A stretch of 64,000 nt of DNA from Plantago ovata (taxonomy: Eukaryota; Streptophyta; Magnoliopsida; Lamiales; Plantaginaceae). Numbering within the stretch: the first letter of the stretch is position 1; the number at the start of each line of letters is the position of its first letter. Shown piece by piece: positions 33,989 to 45,624 of this stretch. The stretch covers positions 52,813,253 through 52,877,252 of the forward strand of contig CM051458.1 of NCBI GenBank assembly GCA_028274465.1, read 5' to 3'. Both the position numbers and the translations under genes were made by a program. Below the pieces are notes generated by a model. That model worked only from the letters and a program-made list of their open reading frames with translations. It was not told where the DNA came from and ran no database searches.

Positions 33989-35190
33989 TGATGAACGTGT
34001 ATTTTACACTTTCATTTAAGTCTTTTTTCACCAATTTAGCTATCATCTATGTTAATTTAGCTATATTTTAGTGCATTTTATTAGAATAGTGTCACGTTTC
34101 CGTTTAGTTTGTATTTTACAAGTTTTGGGTGAAAAACGAGGTTTTCTGGGCAAATATATTGAAGTGGACAAGGAATTGGTGTTCCGGAGGCATATTTGGA
34201 GTATCTAGAAGATTCCGGATAGGATTTGGAGTCTAGGGGTCGAGTCTGAAGGCTAAAAGGTCACTAGAAGGCAAAAACCGAGTCCGAAAAGGAAAAGAAA
34301 TCCAAAATCGCGTCGAAAACGCGTAATCCGCCAACTGGAGGTCCCGGGCGATTCGCCCGGGACGTGGGGCGAACCGCCCCACACCAGGCGATTCGCCCGG
34401 TGTGTGGGCGAGTCGCCCCACACCTGCCAAATGCCTATATATAGTTGCTCAGTATTCTCCGTTTTTCATACTTTCTCAGACCTTTTCTCTCACCTTTCTC
34501 ATTAGTTTTAGGTAGGAATTCTCCAGAGCCTGTTCTGGGAATTCTTAGCATAGGAGATACTTTTTCTTATCGTTTTGGAGCTTGTAAGATCGCGATTCTT
34601 CGGAGATTGACAACCTTCGGTAACATTGTATCTTATAGTTTTTCTATTCATATTTATTTATCTTTCAACATGTTTTCATTCAATCTTGCTATGATTTATG
34701 TTGATTGCATGCCATCTATGAGTAGCTAAATTTATCGTTGGTGATAGTATGTGATTTATTAGCGAAGGGTTAATAATTATGCTGATGGCTGTAAAGCGAA
34801 TTAGACTTTGAGTTATTGCTTTATTTCTTTGATCTATCTAAAACCTCTATCTTCGTAGTGTTGAATTATAACGAAAACAATTGGACAATTCATTGATAAA
34901 AATCTCTATGCAAAACGATCGGGTACTTCATGCATGATTATTAGTCTGCCATGCTTTGAATGATCATACTATCACTAACCTCCATTATCTGATAATAAAA
35001 ACCTTTGCTAAGTAGTTTGTTGATTTTATATTCTTAGGTTAGATTAGATAAAGCTAGTTATAGTCCTTAGAGATCGACACTCGAGGTTATTTTACTGCTA
35101 CACTACGAGTTTCGTTGTAGTTGTGAATTGCCTTTGGCTAAATACAAATTTATTTGATTAATTAGAATCTGACAAATTCTACGTTCATCA
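33989..35190 (+). mobile_element. Athila-like LTR 1 of the array
   Basis: TGATGAACGTG to CTACGTTCATCA, 1202 bp, followed by the primer site. The promoter block at 34338-34444 has the near-perfect palindrome CCCGGGCGATTCGCCCGGG (34342-34360) and ends in a TATATATAG box. Confidence 0.9.
34338..34444 (+). promoter_or_regulatory. LTR promoter block with GGCGAnTCGCC palindromes and TATA box
   Basis: Four GGCGAnTCGCC-type words alternate with CCCCACACC and GGTGTGTGGG. TATATATAG at 34436-34444 follows. Confidence 0.6.
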
Positions 35191-35193
35191 AAT

Positions 35194-35210
35194 TGGCGCC
35201 GTTGCCGGGG
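35194..35210 (+). promoter_or_regulatory. Primer binding site, tRNA-Asp type
   Basis: TGGCGCCGTTGCCGGGG, three bases after the LTR end, identical to the site at 9530-9546. Confidence 0.9.
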
Positions 35211-35336
35211 ACTATACTCCTTTTTTCTGTTTAGCTTTTTTATATTTTCATCATTCAATTCCTAGTTTTAGTAGTTTTTAATTTTCCTATTTAATCTCTC
35301 TCTGATACTCCTTTTCTAGCTTGTTACAGATAGTGT

Positions 35337-37487
35337 ATGCGATATACACGAGCTAGAGGAACACCGCTTGCTGATTCAATTGCTGAGATCGACAAAGTCT
35401 ACCACCAAAGAAGGCGACTACTTCAAAGGCGTGAACTAGAGGAAATAGAGGATACCGATTTCTCTGAATCTCTACACAGTCTTTTCAAGGAAATCGACGG
35501 AATGGCAGAAGCTAGACCACTGAAAGCATGGGTTCAACCCTCCAAGGATCGTATGAGGGGACCGGCGATTGTTCTTTCGTCTGCAACTCGTGATTTGGAA
35601 ATCAAGAACCACGCGTTCCAACAACTTCCGAGGTTCTATGGCTTAGCAAGGGAAGATGTGATGGGATACTTGAACGATATTGATGATTTCGTCAACCAAC
35701 TGCCACGACCCGGAGCTGAAATAACAACGGATGAGTTGAGGATGAAGGTTTTTGCTATGGGGCTTGGCGACAAAGCCAAGTCATGGTTTAGTTCTCTACC
35801 GGCGGGCTCGCTGGACACTTGGGAGAAGGTTTTTTCATCTTTCATGGAGAAATACTTCCCTCACACCTTGACTACCGCGCTTAAGGCACAAATCACTGGA
35901 TTCAAACAAGACTATGATGAGACCATCTACACCGCGTTTGAGAGGTTTCAAGACCTCATGAACAAGTGCGCTGACCATGGTTTTGAGCTCTCGGATATAG
36001 TCCAACACTTCTACAATGGACTAACCTTCAAGAACCAACAAGTGGTGGACTTCCAATGCCGTGGCAATATTTGGGAGGAAACAGCGGAAGCCGTCTGGGC
36101 GGTTTTTGAAAGGCTTGCTAAGGGGTCGCAATTGAAGGATCCAAGAGCAATGGTTAGGAGACGTGGACCTGAAGCTCCACCTACTCAAGAAGCCCCTATG
36201 TATGGGGGGAATGGGGATCGATTCGAGTGCTTTACCAACGAGTTGAAACAAGTCCTCAAGAACTCCGCAGGAACAACTATGTCAAACGAATTTTGCCGAA
36301 TATGCAAGAACTATGGGCATGGAGCTCATATGTGTAGATCGGAGTTCGCATATGATGATGGCAATTGGATTCAAGGAGGCGAAGAGGAAGCCTTTGCTAC
36401 GGAATTTGGTACTCAAGAAACTAGCTACGGACAAGATGGTAGGAATACTCGAGGTGGATTTTGGAGAAGAGGATTCCAAAACAATCAAGGATATGCACCG
36501 GCTAGCCAAACTTATGGCCCTAACCAAGACCTTAGTAGGCTTAACTATGGTAATGATCACTGCGAAAATCCCGCTCCAAAAGAGCAACCGAAGTCGAAGA
36601 CAGCTCTACTGATGGAGAACTTGCAAAAGATGGTTGATCACACCCAAAGTTTTCTCAAACGTTATGAAGAAGATTCTGAGAAGACTAGGGCGAGGCTTGA
36701 TCGATTGGAAAAGAGCACTAGGCTTGCCCATCAAAAGATGCAAGAGTTGATTGACCGAGGAGCAAGTAGGGAGCAAGGGAAGCTGCCTAGCAACATTGAG
36801 AAGTCGATGTCCATTACCTTGGTGGGTGATCTACCTGTTGAAATCACCATCAATAAGGTTGCTAAGTGCGAGTGCTGCAAGGATAAAGAACCCCCGCTAC
36901 CCAAGGAAGAAGAGAAGGACCTTGGTTCTGATGAGAGTGAGGAGGAGCAAGAGGATCCCGAGCCAGTCTCTCAAAGTTTCGATGTTAAGGTCGGGATTGG
37001 GGAACTTGAAGATGTTCGTGCCACACTAGACACGAGATCTTACTCTAATGTGCTCCCAATGAATGTGTTTGAGAAGAGTAGCCTTAGAAAACTGTCTGGG
37101 CATAAGGGTATTGTGCAATTGGCAGATGGATCCTTTGTGGGACCCGAAGGCGTTGTGAAAAACGTATTGGTTAAGATTGGTGAAGCTTCTGTATACACCA
37201 ATTTTGTGGTTATGCCGGCGTGTACACCTGGGATGGGGGATGTTGTTCTCTTAGGGCGAACGTTCTTGACCAAACTACGCTCCATGATAGACATCTACCG
37301 AAGGACTTGCACCATTGAGGTGGATGGCAAGCGACATGTGTTGCGAGCCATATCTGATCCACCTGATGCTTCTCACACCATTAACTATTGTGGTCTTGCT
37401 GTCTATGTTCATTCTTATTCACAGGTTCGTGGCATGAGGAGAAGATCCATGAAGGGGAAGTCTAGTACCCTCAAGAAGAAGAGATAG
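35337..37487 (+). CDS. Gag-protease polyprotein of pol-less Athila-like element
   Basis: An open frame of 716 codons, the only intact long retroelement frame in the window. Residues about 80-270 form a retroelement gag capsid domain (FYGLAREDVMGYLNDIDDFV, WFSSLPAGSLDTWEKVFSSF, YFPHTLTTALKAQI). A CCHC zinc knuckle CRICKNYGHGAHMC is at residues 320-333, for RNA binding. A charged, probably coiled-coil segment lies at about 420-490. After an acidic linker comes a retropepsin-like domain (residues about 545-680) with QLADGSFVGPEGVVKNVLVK and VLLGRTFL. Its active site reads LDTRSYSN (D565-T566-R567), where Asp-Thr/Ser-Gly is normal and the neighbouring unit has LDTGSYSN, so this protease is probably inactive. 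A basic tail (RRRSMKGKSS) ends the frame. The start is the first ATG after the primer site and is shared by both units. Confidence 0.85.
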   Translation: MRYTRARGTPLADSIAEIDKVYHQRRRLLQRRELEEIEDTDFSESLHSLFKEIDGMAEARPLKAWVQPSKDRMRGPAIVLSSATRDLEIKNHAFQQLPRFYGLAREDVMGYLNDIDDFVNQLPRPGAEITTDELRMKVFAMGLGDKAKSWFSSLPAGSLDTWEKVFSSFMEKYFPHTLTTALKAQITGFKQDYDETIYTAFERFQDLMNKCADHGFELSDIVQHFYNGLTFKNQQVVDFQCRGNIWEETAEAVWAVFERLAKGSQLKDPRAMVRRRGPEAPPTQEAPMYGGNGDRFECFTNELKQVLKNSAGTTMSNEFCRICKNYGHGAHMCRSEFAYDDGNWIQGGEEEAFATEFGTQETSYGQDGRNTRGGFWRRGFQNNQGYAPASQTYGPNQDLSRLNYGNDHCENPAPKEQPKSKTALLMENLQKMVDHTQSFLKRYEEDSEKTRARLDRLEKSTRLAHQKMQELIDRGASREQGKLPSNIEKSMSITLVGDLPVEITINKVAKCECCKDKEPPLPKEEEKDLGSDESEEEQEDPEPVSQSFDVKVGIGELEDVRATLDTRSYSNVLPMNVFEKSSLRKLSGHKGIVQLADGSFVGPEGVVKNVLVKIGEASVYTNFVVMPACTPGMGDVVLLGRTFLTKLRSMIDIYRRTCTIEVDGKRHVLRAISDPPDASHTINYCGLAVYVHSYSQVRGMRRRSMKGKSSTLKKKR

Positions 37488-38596
37488 GCGCAAGAAGGAG
37501 TCGAGTCAAAGACTATAAACAATGGCGCTATCCGGGAGGCAACCCGGAGTTTTTATCGCTTTTTTACCGCTTTATTGCATGCATACATTGAACAATTTGC
37601 TTTTTATATGTGAATTTGTTCGTCTCTATGTCGTATGTGCTTATGTCTTTGTTTGAGTGAACTATTTTTCGAGTGGTTTTATGAGTAAAATAGTTTTCGG
37701 GGACTAAAAAATCGCGTTTTTTCGAAAGTTTCGTCTCCCCACCTCGGGATGTGGGGGGCGAATCGCCCCGCATGTCCAGAGAGCTCCGCGCTCTCTGGAC
37801 GTGCGGGGCGACTCGCCCCATGAATTCTGGAGAAAGAAAAACGAGGCTTGTCCCCATTTTTCTCATTTTCTTCATCTTCTTCACTTCTTACTCCAAAAAT
37901 TCCCAAAATTTCAAAATCTCTTCAATCCTTCATAAAATCTTCATTACTCCATCAAATTGTGTGTTCTTTAGCTTTAATCGAAGCCCATTACGTGCTCTTT
38001 CTTTTCATCCGAACAAATTTCTTCCTAGTTCATTCAATATTCGGATTTGAGGTAATCTCACATGAACCCTAATTTTTCGAATTTGGGGGTTTTTTGATTT
38101 ATGCTTCAATTAAGCTTATGATGTATGGGTTGATGATTTGTGTGATTAGAAACGTTATTCACTATCAATTGCATGTTCAATTAGGCTTGGTTTGTTGGTT
38201 TGAGAATTTTGCTATTAGATGTCTATATCTTGTTATGCAATGTATCTTTTCCTTTCATTCCATGTTTAAACTTGTGTTTGTTGATGTGATAATGATGGGC
38301 ATGTTGGTAGAATGCATGATTAATGAAGTTGAGGATTTATGATGATAGATTTTTTGCTACTATGGTATGAATCGAGCCTTATGATTCAAGGCTATTTGTT
38401 GTCTAGCAAGAGCATAATGTGATATGTGCATGTAGTAGTTACATTGATATGTTGCATGTTGAAGTAGCTAGACTAGACATGTAGGTTTTGAGGAGTTCGA
38501 TTGTTGTAGATATCGCTCGTGTGTTCGCTCTTGCATTTGCATATGCATAAGTCTGTTGTGTGTCATACAAGATACTAATTGTTGTTTGTAGGAATC
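37488..38596 (+). other. Noncoding spacer between gag-pro and the downstream ORF
   Basis: 1.1 kb with no credible gene. It holds a long hairpin at 37755-37819, a pyrimidine-rich stretch (37860-37960), and a TTGTTTGTAG acceptor-like string before the next ATG at 38597. A spliced subgenomic RNA for the downstream ORF is possible but not shown. Confidence 0.5.
37755..37819 (+). repeat. 29-bp near-perfect hairpin
   Basis: The arms 37755-37783 and 37791-37819 pair over 29 positions with one mismatch (37762/37812) and one G-T pair, around a 7-base loop CTCCGCG. The outer part uses the same GGCGAnTCGCC words as the LTR promoters; the inner part is GTCCAGAGAG / CTCTCTGGAC. In the second unit the right arm is lost by a deletion beginning near 45125. 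Confidence 0.85.
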
Positions 38597-39895
38597 ATGG
38601 CTCCACGAGGATCAAAGAAAGCTGGGTCAAACAAGAAGGGTAAGGGGGCAACATCAAGCTCCCAACCTTCCCACAAGCTGTACGAGTTGTCTCTAGCCGC
38701 AATAGATGTCCGACAGAGGCTCGAAGCGGAGCTAGCTCAAGGTGGGTGATCGATTATACCGGACAGAAGAATAGACATTCCGGATGAAGTAGCTCACAGG
38801 GCGGGGTACAAGACGCTCTCCCGTTTGGCAAGGAAAAGGAATTGGGGTTGGTATACTTCCAACCGATTCAAGGGGTACGATACGAGCCTCCTCCATGAGT
38901 TCTATGCCGGATTCACTGATCTTGAGGAAAAGGAGGGGGTACTCGTTCGAGGTATAATTGTGCCATGGACGCCGGCCTCAATTTCTGCATTCATCCATCT
39001 TGGGGAACGGGAGTTCACCGGAAGCAACCACTCCTAAGAATATTCAAGAGCCACTAGGGGGATCGGAAGTGCCATTACAGATGTGATCTGCAACAGGGAG
39101 TATAGGTATCCAGATACCGGAGCACAACCTGCACGGATCCGTCAGAGTGACCTTAGCATCGAGGCTAAGGTGGTCATGAAATTCTGCATTTTCAACTTGA
39201 TCACTAGAATGAATGACACTTGGATACAGCCGAATTACGTCGAGCTCCTCTACTGCTTGATAGGCAAGCATCGAATCGACATCGGTCACATCATGTATGC
39301 CGAGTATGAGCGCCATTGGGAGAAGAAGAAGAAGCCCTTCATTTTCCCGAGCTTCATCACTGCCTACTGCAAATATTACGGGGTCGAGGACATTGATGAG
39401 GGGGATTTCGAGGTCGCTGCCCTTTCACCTTCGACTATTGATGTGTAGCTGACTAGGTATCAAATGAAGAACCCCACGGCTGCTGCTGCTGATGTGGAAG
39501 CTCCCTTCCAACCGACTGATTCTGATGATGAAAATGATTATGAGGATGCTATGGAAGCTGATGATGACCGAGCCCCTATCCCGGATATTCCTTTTGTCCA
39601 TAGAACACCACATGCACCGCCTCGAGCATCACATGGGTCTCAAGGTTTTGACTTCTCTGATTTTCGGGCCCATACCGATGCTAGTGTTGCAGCCTTGACC
39701 ACTATTGTCCAAGGAATGCGACATGACCTTGACGGACACATTGCCCAGCGCAACCGCGATTGGGAGATGATTGAGGAGCATCGCCGGGAGGAGAGGCAGA
39801 TGATGTGGGAACAACAACAGCTCATCCAGCAGCAACAGGATCTCCTGTCTGACATGTGGAGAGACTATTATGGGGATAACAATCCCGATAACTAG
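38597..39895 (+). pseudogene. Putative plant transposon protein (PF20167-like) ORF with three in-frame stops
   Basis: One reading frame of 433 codons from ATG 38597 to TAG 39893-39895 with no frameshift, interrupted only by TGA (38747), TAA (39035) and TAG (39446). The N-terminus is basic (MAPRGSKKAGSNKKGKG). The middle has the pattern of the family usually called 'putative plant transposon protein': LLHEFYAGF, VLVRGIIVPWTPASISAFI, AKVVMKFCIFNLITRMNDT, VELLYCLIGKHRIDIGHIM and FIFPSFITAYCKYYGV. The C-terminus is acidic then Gln/Glu-rich and helical (MMWEQQQLIQQQQDLLSDMW). Molecular role is not known; in position it corresponds to the env-like or extra ORF of some gypsy elements, but no signal peptide or membrane segment is visible. 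Family assignment is from remembered sequence pattern, not a search. Confidence 0.65.
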
Positions 39896-41343
39896 TCTTT
39901 TCACATGTCCACTCTCAGCCGACCGAGGCCAAACCGTTCGGTAACATCTAGTATCACTTTTTATTTACTCATTCTCTTTTGCTAGGGACTAGCATAAGTT
40001 TCATGAGGGGGATGGGATGTGAACCATGATGTTAAGTATTGTTTGGCTTTGTGTTAGTATCTTGTTTTTTGTTTGCATTTGCACGTTTACTGCTTTCTTA
40101 GTTTTTAGTTGCATACACTACATTCATCCTAGGATAGTCTTGCATGTTTTATGTGGAGTTTATTGCCAAATTTTTATGAACTTTTTTATTGGGTAGATTA
40201 ACTAATTATGACATTAAACAGATGCTTCATCTCTATGAATTTGTTTGAGGTTTTTCTCGCTTGGCTTGTCACATTTATGTATTGTACTTAGTTAAGCTTG
40301 GTAGTCTCGACATCACTTAGTGGTGTTTTCTCTACTGCGGTTCACGAAGGCCTTTATAATAGGATGATGCATGTTAGGGTCTTATGGTTGTTTTCCCGAG
40401 TAATTATGTACCTAAGAGGCAACAAGTCTTCACCTTGCTTTGAGATTGCTAAATACCTAGGAAGGAGGTAGTGTGAGATTGTGTGATCCTTTGTTTGTAA
40501 TTTTTAGTGTGTTGTGAGTTTATTTCCTTTTTCGTAAAGTTTGTACTCCAACCTATTCTTTCGAATAGGTTTGGGGAGGTCGTTTGTGTGTCATTTTGTT
40601 TTATTTTTCGTTGTGCTACTACTGGCTAAAAAAAAAAAAGAAAGAGAAAAAGAAAAATTCTAGAAAAAAGAAAAGGAAACTGGAAAAAAAAAAAGAAAAA
40701 AAAGAAAAGACCCCAAAAAAGCAAAGAAGGGTCCAAAAAAGCCAAAAAGCAGTTTAGCAAAGTGTTGTGTCTCATTTTCCAATTTTTGTAATGTTCGTAA
40801 CCGTGTTGTAATATTTGTCTTTTTGTTTGAGTGTCATGTGTTCTAGACCACCCTCGTCCTGTCATTTAGGAAGTGCTGAATAGCTTAAGGCTTTGCTTGA
40901 GAGATGGGTAGAATAGAGGAGTGTTATCTTTTTTAGGGAACCCTCCTTCGTTTTGAGAGTCAGTATTGGTTCGACCTCTTTGAGGAAAAGTCTTAACTTG
41001 GTGAACAGCAGTAAGTCCTCAGTTTCATAGGCACGGGGACAATCATTCGTATTTTAACATGTTTCATTACTTCGTCACTGACTAGGTCCAGGTAGAGAAT
41101 GTTACGAGAGACTACCTTGTCTTGACATAAGTGCTTATGTGAATGTGTATGAGTCAATCGAGACATTCTGCAACCTATATTCATGTTATGATTTGTATGG
41201 TTTTTGTTCATATATTTTTGATAGATCCAATAGATTAGTTCATTTCATTTGGCATGAGACTCCATTTTTTGTGTTGCATTGTTTTTTGCATTAGAGTCTA
41301 GCTTAGTTGCTTGAGGACAAGCAAAGGTTCGGTTTGGGGAGTT
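39896..41343 (+). repeat. 3' noncoding region and PPT, array unit 1
   Basis: Standard family blocks: GGCCAAACCGTTCGGTAACATC, a hairpin at 40550-40571 with TTTGGGGAGG, a purine tract at 40626-40740, the AGGA-loop hairpin at 41307-41324 and GGTTCGGTTTGGGGAGTT to the LTR. No gene. Confidence 0.8.
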
Positions 41344-42522
41344 TGATGAATGTGTATTTTACACTTTCATTTAAGTCTTGTTTCACCAATTTAGCTATCC
41401 TCTATGTTAATTTAACTATATTTTAGTGCATTTTATTAGAATAGTATCACGTTTCCCTTTAGTTTGTATTTTACAGGTTTTGGGTGAAAAACGAGGTTCT
41501 TTGGGAAATTATATTGAAGTGGACAAGGAATTGGTGTTTCGAAGGCCTAATTGGAGTATCCATAAGATTCCGGATAGGATTTGAAGTCTAGAGGTCGACT
41601 CTGAAGGCTAAAAGGTCATTAGAAGGCAAAAACCGAGTCCGAAAAGGAGAAGAAATCCAAAAACGCGTCGAAAACGCGTATCTGGCCGAACAAACCTCCC
41701 GGGCGAGTCGCCCAGGACGTGGGGGAATCGCCCCACACCAGGCGAATCGCCCGGTGTGTGGGGCGACTCGCCCCACACCTGCCGAATCACTATATATAGT
41801 TGCTCAGTTTTCTCCGTTTTTCATACTTTCTCAGACCTTTTCTCTCACCTTTCTCATTAGTTTTAGGTAGGAATTCTCCAGAGCCTGTTTTGGGGATTCT
41901 TAGCTTAGGAGATACTTTTTCTTAGCGTTTTGGAGCTTGTAAGATCGCGATTCTTCGGAGATTGACAACCTTCGGTAACATTGTATCTTACAGTTTTTCT
42001 ATTTATATTTATTTCTTTCAACATGTTTTCATTCAATCTTGCTATGATTTCTGTTGATTGCATGACATCTATGAGTAGCTAAACTTCTCGTTGGTGATAG
42101 TATGAATAATTATGCTAATGGCTATATCGCGGATTATACTTTGAGTTATTGCTTTATTTCTTTGATCTATCTAAAACCTCTATCTCCGTAGTGTTGAATA
42201 ATTACGGAACACAATTGGACAATTCATTGATCAAAGATCTCTATGCAAAACCGGGGACTTCATGCATGATTATTAACCTGCTATGCTTTGAATGACCATA
42301 CTATCACCAATCTCCATTATCTGTTAAGAAAAACCTTTGCTAAGTAGTCTGTTGATTTTATATTCTTAAGTTATATTAGATAAAGCTAGTTATAGTCCTT
42401 AGAGATCGACACTCAAGGTTATTCTACTGCTACACTACGGTTTTCGTTGTAGTTGTGAATTGCCTTTGGCTAAATACAATTTTTTTTGATTAATTAGAAT
42501 CTGACAAATTCTCCGTTCATCA
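41344..42522 (+). mobile_element. Athila-like LTR 2 of the array (shared by both units)
   Basis: TGATGAATGTG to CTCCGTTCATCA, 1179 bp. It lacks about 20 bp around 42100 that LTR1 and LTR3 keep (GTGATTTCTTAGCGAAGGG region). It has a polypurine tract on its left and a primer site on its right, so it serves as 3' LTR of unit 1 and 5' LTR of unit 2. Confidence 0.9.
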
Positions 42523-42525
42523 AAT

Positions 42526-42542
42526 TGGCGCCGTTGCCGGGG
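42526..42542 (+). promoter_or_regulatory. Primer binding site, tRNA-Asp type
   Basis: TGGCGCCGTTGCCGGGG three bases after LTR 2. Confidence 0.9.
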
Positions 42543-42668
42543 ACTATACTCCTTTTTTCTTTTTAGCTTTTTTATATTTTCAGCATTCAATTCCTAGTTC
42601 TAGTAGTTTTTAGTTTTCCTATTTAATCTCTCTCCGATACTCCTTTCCTAGTTTGTTACAGATCGTGT

Positions 42669-44827
42669 ATGCGACATACACGATCTAGAGGAACACCGCT
42701 TGCTGATTCAATTGCTGAGATCGACAGAGTCTACCACCAAAGAAGGCGACTACTTCGAAGGCGTGAACTAGAGGAAATAGAGGGTACCAATTTCTCTGAA
42801 TCTCTACACAGTCTTTTCAAGGAAATCGACGGAATGGCAGAAGCTAGACCACTGAAAGCATGGGTTCAACCCTCCATGGATCGTATGAGGGGACCGGCGA
42901 TTGTTTTTTTATCTGCAACTCGAGATCTGGAAATCAAGAACCACGCATTCCAACAACTTCCGAGGTTCTATGGCTTAGCAAGGGAAGATGTGATGGGGTA
43001 CTTGCACGATATCGATGATTTCGTCAACCAACTCCCACGACCCGGAGCTGAAATAACAACGGATGAGTTGAGGATGAAGGTTTTTGCTATGGGGCTTGGC
43101 GACAGAGCCAAGTCATGGTTGAGTTCTCTACCGGCAGGCTCGCTGGACACTTGGGAGAAGGTTTTTTCAGCTTTTATGAAAAAATACTTCCCTCACACCT
43201 TGACTACCGCGCTTAAGGCGCAAATCACTCGGTTCAAACAAGACTATGATGAGACCATCTACACCGCGTTTGAGAGGTTCCAAGACCTCATGAACAAGTG
43301 CCCTCACCATGGTTTTGAGCTTTCTGATCTAGTCCAACACTTCTACAATGGACTAACCTTCGAGAACCAACAAGTGGTGGACTTCCAATGCCGTGGCAAT
43401 ATTTGGGAGGAAACCGCAGAAGCCGTCTGGGCAGTTTTCGAAAGGCTTGCTAAGGGTTCGCAATTCAAGGACCCACGAGCCATGGTTAGGAGACGTGGAC
43501 CTGAAGCTCCACCTACTCAAGAAGCCCCTATGTATGGGGGGAATGGGGATCGATTCGAGTGCTTTACCAACGAATTGAAGCAAGTCCTCAAGAGCGCCAC
43601 TGGAACAGCTATGTCAAACGAGGTTTGCCGAATATGCAAGAACTATGGGCATGGAGCTCATATGTGTAGATCGGAGCTTGCATATGATGATGGCAACTGG
43701 GTTCAAGGAGGCGAAGAGGAAGCCTTTGCTACGGAATTCGGTACTCAAGAAGCTAGCTACGGACAAGATGGTAGGAATCCTCGAGGTGGATTTTGGAGAA
43801 GAGGGTTCCGAAGCAATCAAGGATATGCACCGGCTAGCCAAACTTATGGCCCTAACCAAGACTGTAGTAGGCTTAACTATGGTAATGACCACTGCGAAAA
43901 TCCCGCTCCAAAAGAGCAACCGAAGTCGAAGACAGCTCTACTGATGTAGAACTTGCGGAAGATGGTTGATCACACCCAAAGTTTTCTCAAACGTTATGAA
44001 GAAGATTCCGAGAAGACTGGGGCAAGGCTTGATCGGTTGGAAGAGAGCACTAGGCTTGCCCATCAAAAGATGCAAGAGTTGATCGACCGAGGAGCAAGTA
44101 GGGAGCAAGGCAAGTTGCCTAGCAACACTGAGAAGTCGATGTCCATTACCTTGGTGGGTGATCTACCTGTTAAAATCACCATCAAGAAGGTTGCTAAGTG
44201 CGAGTGTTGCAAGGGGAAGAACCCCCACTGGCCAAGGAAGAAGAGAAGGACCTTGATTATGACGAGAGTGAAGAGGAGCAAGAGGATCCCGAGCCACTCC
44301 CTCAAAGTTTCGATGTTAAGGTCGGGATTGGTGAATTTGAAGATGTCCGTGCCACACTAGACACGGGATCCTACTCTAATGTGCTCCCAATGAATGTGTT
44401 TGAGAAGAGTAGCCTTGGAAAACTATCTGAGCATAAGGCTATTGTACAATTGGCGGATGGATCCTTTGTGAGACCCGAAGGCGTTGTGAAGAACGTATTG
44501 GTCAAGATTGGTGAAGCTTCTGTATACACCAATTTTGTAGTTATGCCGTCATCTACACCTGGGATGGGGGATGTCGTTCTATTGGGGCGAACGTTCTTGA
44601 CCAAACTACGCTCCGTGATAGACATCTACCGAAGGACTTGTACCATTGAGGTGGATGGCAAGCGACATGTGTTGCGAGCCATATCTGATCCACCTGATCA
44701 CTTCAATGCTTCTCACACTATTAACTACTGTGGTCTTGCTGTCTATGTTCATTCTTATTCACAGGTTCGTGGCAGGAGGAGAAGGTCCATGAAGGGGAAG
44801 TCTAGTACCCTCAAGAAGAAGAGCTAG
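42669..44827 (+). pseudogene. Gag-protease of array unit 2, broken
   Basis: Nearly the same protein as at 35337-37487, with the same zinc knuckle (CRICKNYGHGAHMC). It is interrupted by TAG at 43947-43949, where unit 1 has GAG (Glu), and by a one-base deletion near 44211 that shifts into the frame ending at 44827. The protease active site is intact here (LDTGSYSNVLP), and four codons (DHFN, about 44697-44708) are present that unit 1 lacks. The two units thus carry complementary defects: gag is open in unit 1, the protease active site is normal in unit 2. Confidence 0.88.
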
Positions 44828-45624
44828 GCGCAAGAAGGAGTGGAGTCAAAGACTATAAACAATGGCGCTATCCGGGATGCAACCCGGAGTTTTTATCATT
44901 TTTTTTACTGCTTTTTGCATGCATTCATACTTGAAAAATTTGTTTTTCATATGTGAATTTGTTCGTCTCTGTGTCGTACGTGCTTATGTTTTTGTTTGAG
45001 TGAGCTTTTTCGAGTGGTTTTATGAGTAAAATGGTTTTCGGGGATTAAAAAACCGCGTTTTTTCGAAAGTTTCGTCTCCCCACCTCAGGAGGTGGGGGGC
45101 GAATCGCCCCCCACGTCCAGAGAGTGTGGAGCTTCAATTAAGCTTATATGATGTATGGGTTGATGTTTTGTGTGATTAGAAACGTTATTCACTATCAATT
45201 GCATGTTCAATTAGGCTTGGTTTGTTGGTTTGAGAATTTTGCTATTAGATGACTATATCTTGTTATGCAATGTATCTTTTACTTTCATTCCATGTTTAAA
45301 CTTGTGTTTGTTGATATGCTAATGATGGGTGTAATGGTAGAATGCATGATTGATGAAGTTGATGATTTATGATGCTAGATTTTTTGTTACTATGGTATGA
45401 ATTGAGCCTTATGATTCAAGGCATTTGTTGTCTAGCAAGGACATAATGTGATATGTGCATGTAGTAGTTACATTGATATGTTGCATGATGAAGTAGCTAC
45501 ACTAGACATTGGGTTTTGAGGAGTTCGATTGTTGTAGATATCGCTCGAATGTTCGCTCTTGCATTTGCATATGCATAAGTCTGTTTTGTGTCATACAAGG
45601 TACTAACTGCTGTTTGTAGGAACC
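44828..45624 (+). other. Spacer after gag-pro, unit 2 (with deletion)
   Basis: Follows 37488-38596 but lacks about 315 bp, including the right arm of the hairpin; GTCCAGAGAG at 45115-45124 is joined directly to the sequence that starts GCTTCAATTAAGCTTAT. No gene is supported. Confidence 0.6.

Noticed and set aside
35194-35210. A tRNA-Asp gene
   Set aside because: Only the 17-base complement of the tRNA 3' end is present; it is a primer site, not a gene.
35636-36587. - strand ORFs opposite the gag-protease (also 43353-43919 and 44371-44625)
   Set aside because: Shadow frames of a well-supported + strand polyprotein.
38597-39895. A viral-type envelope gene
   Set aside because: No signal peptide, membrane segment or fusion-like motif is visible; the pattern fits the plant transposon-protein family better.
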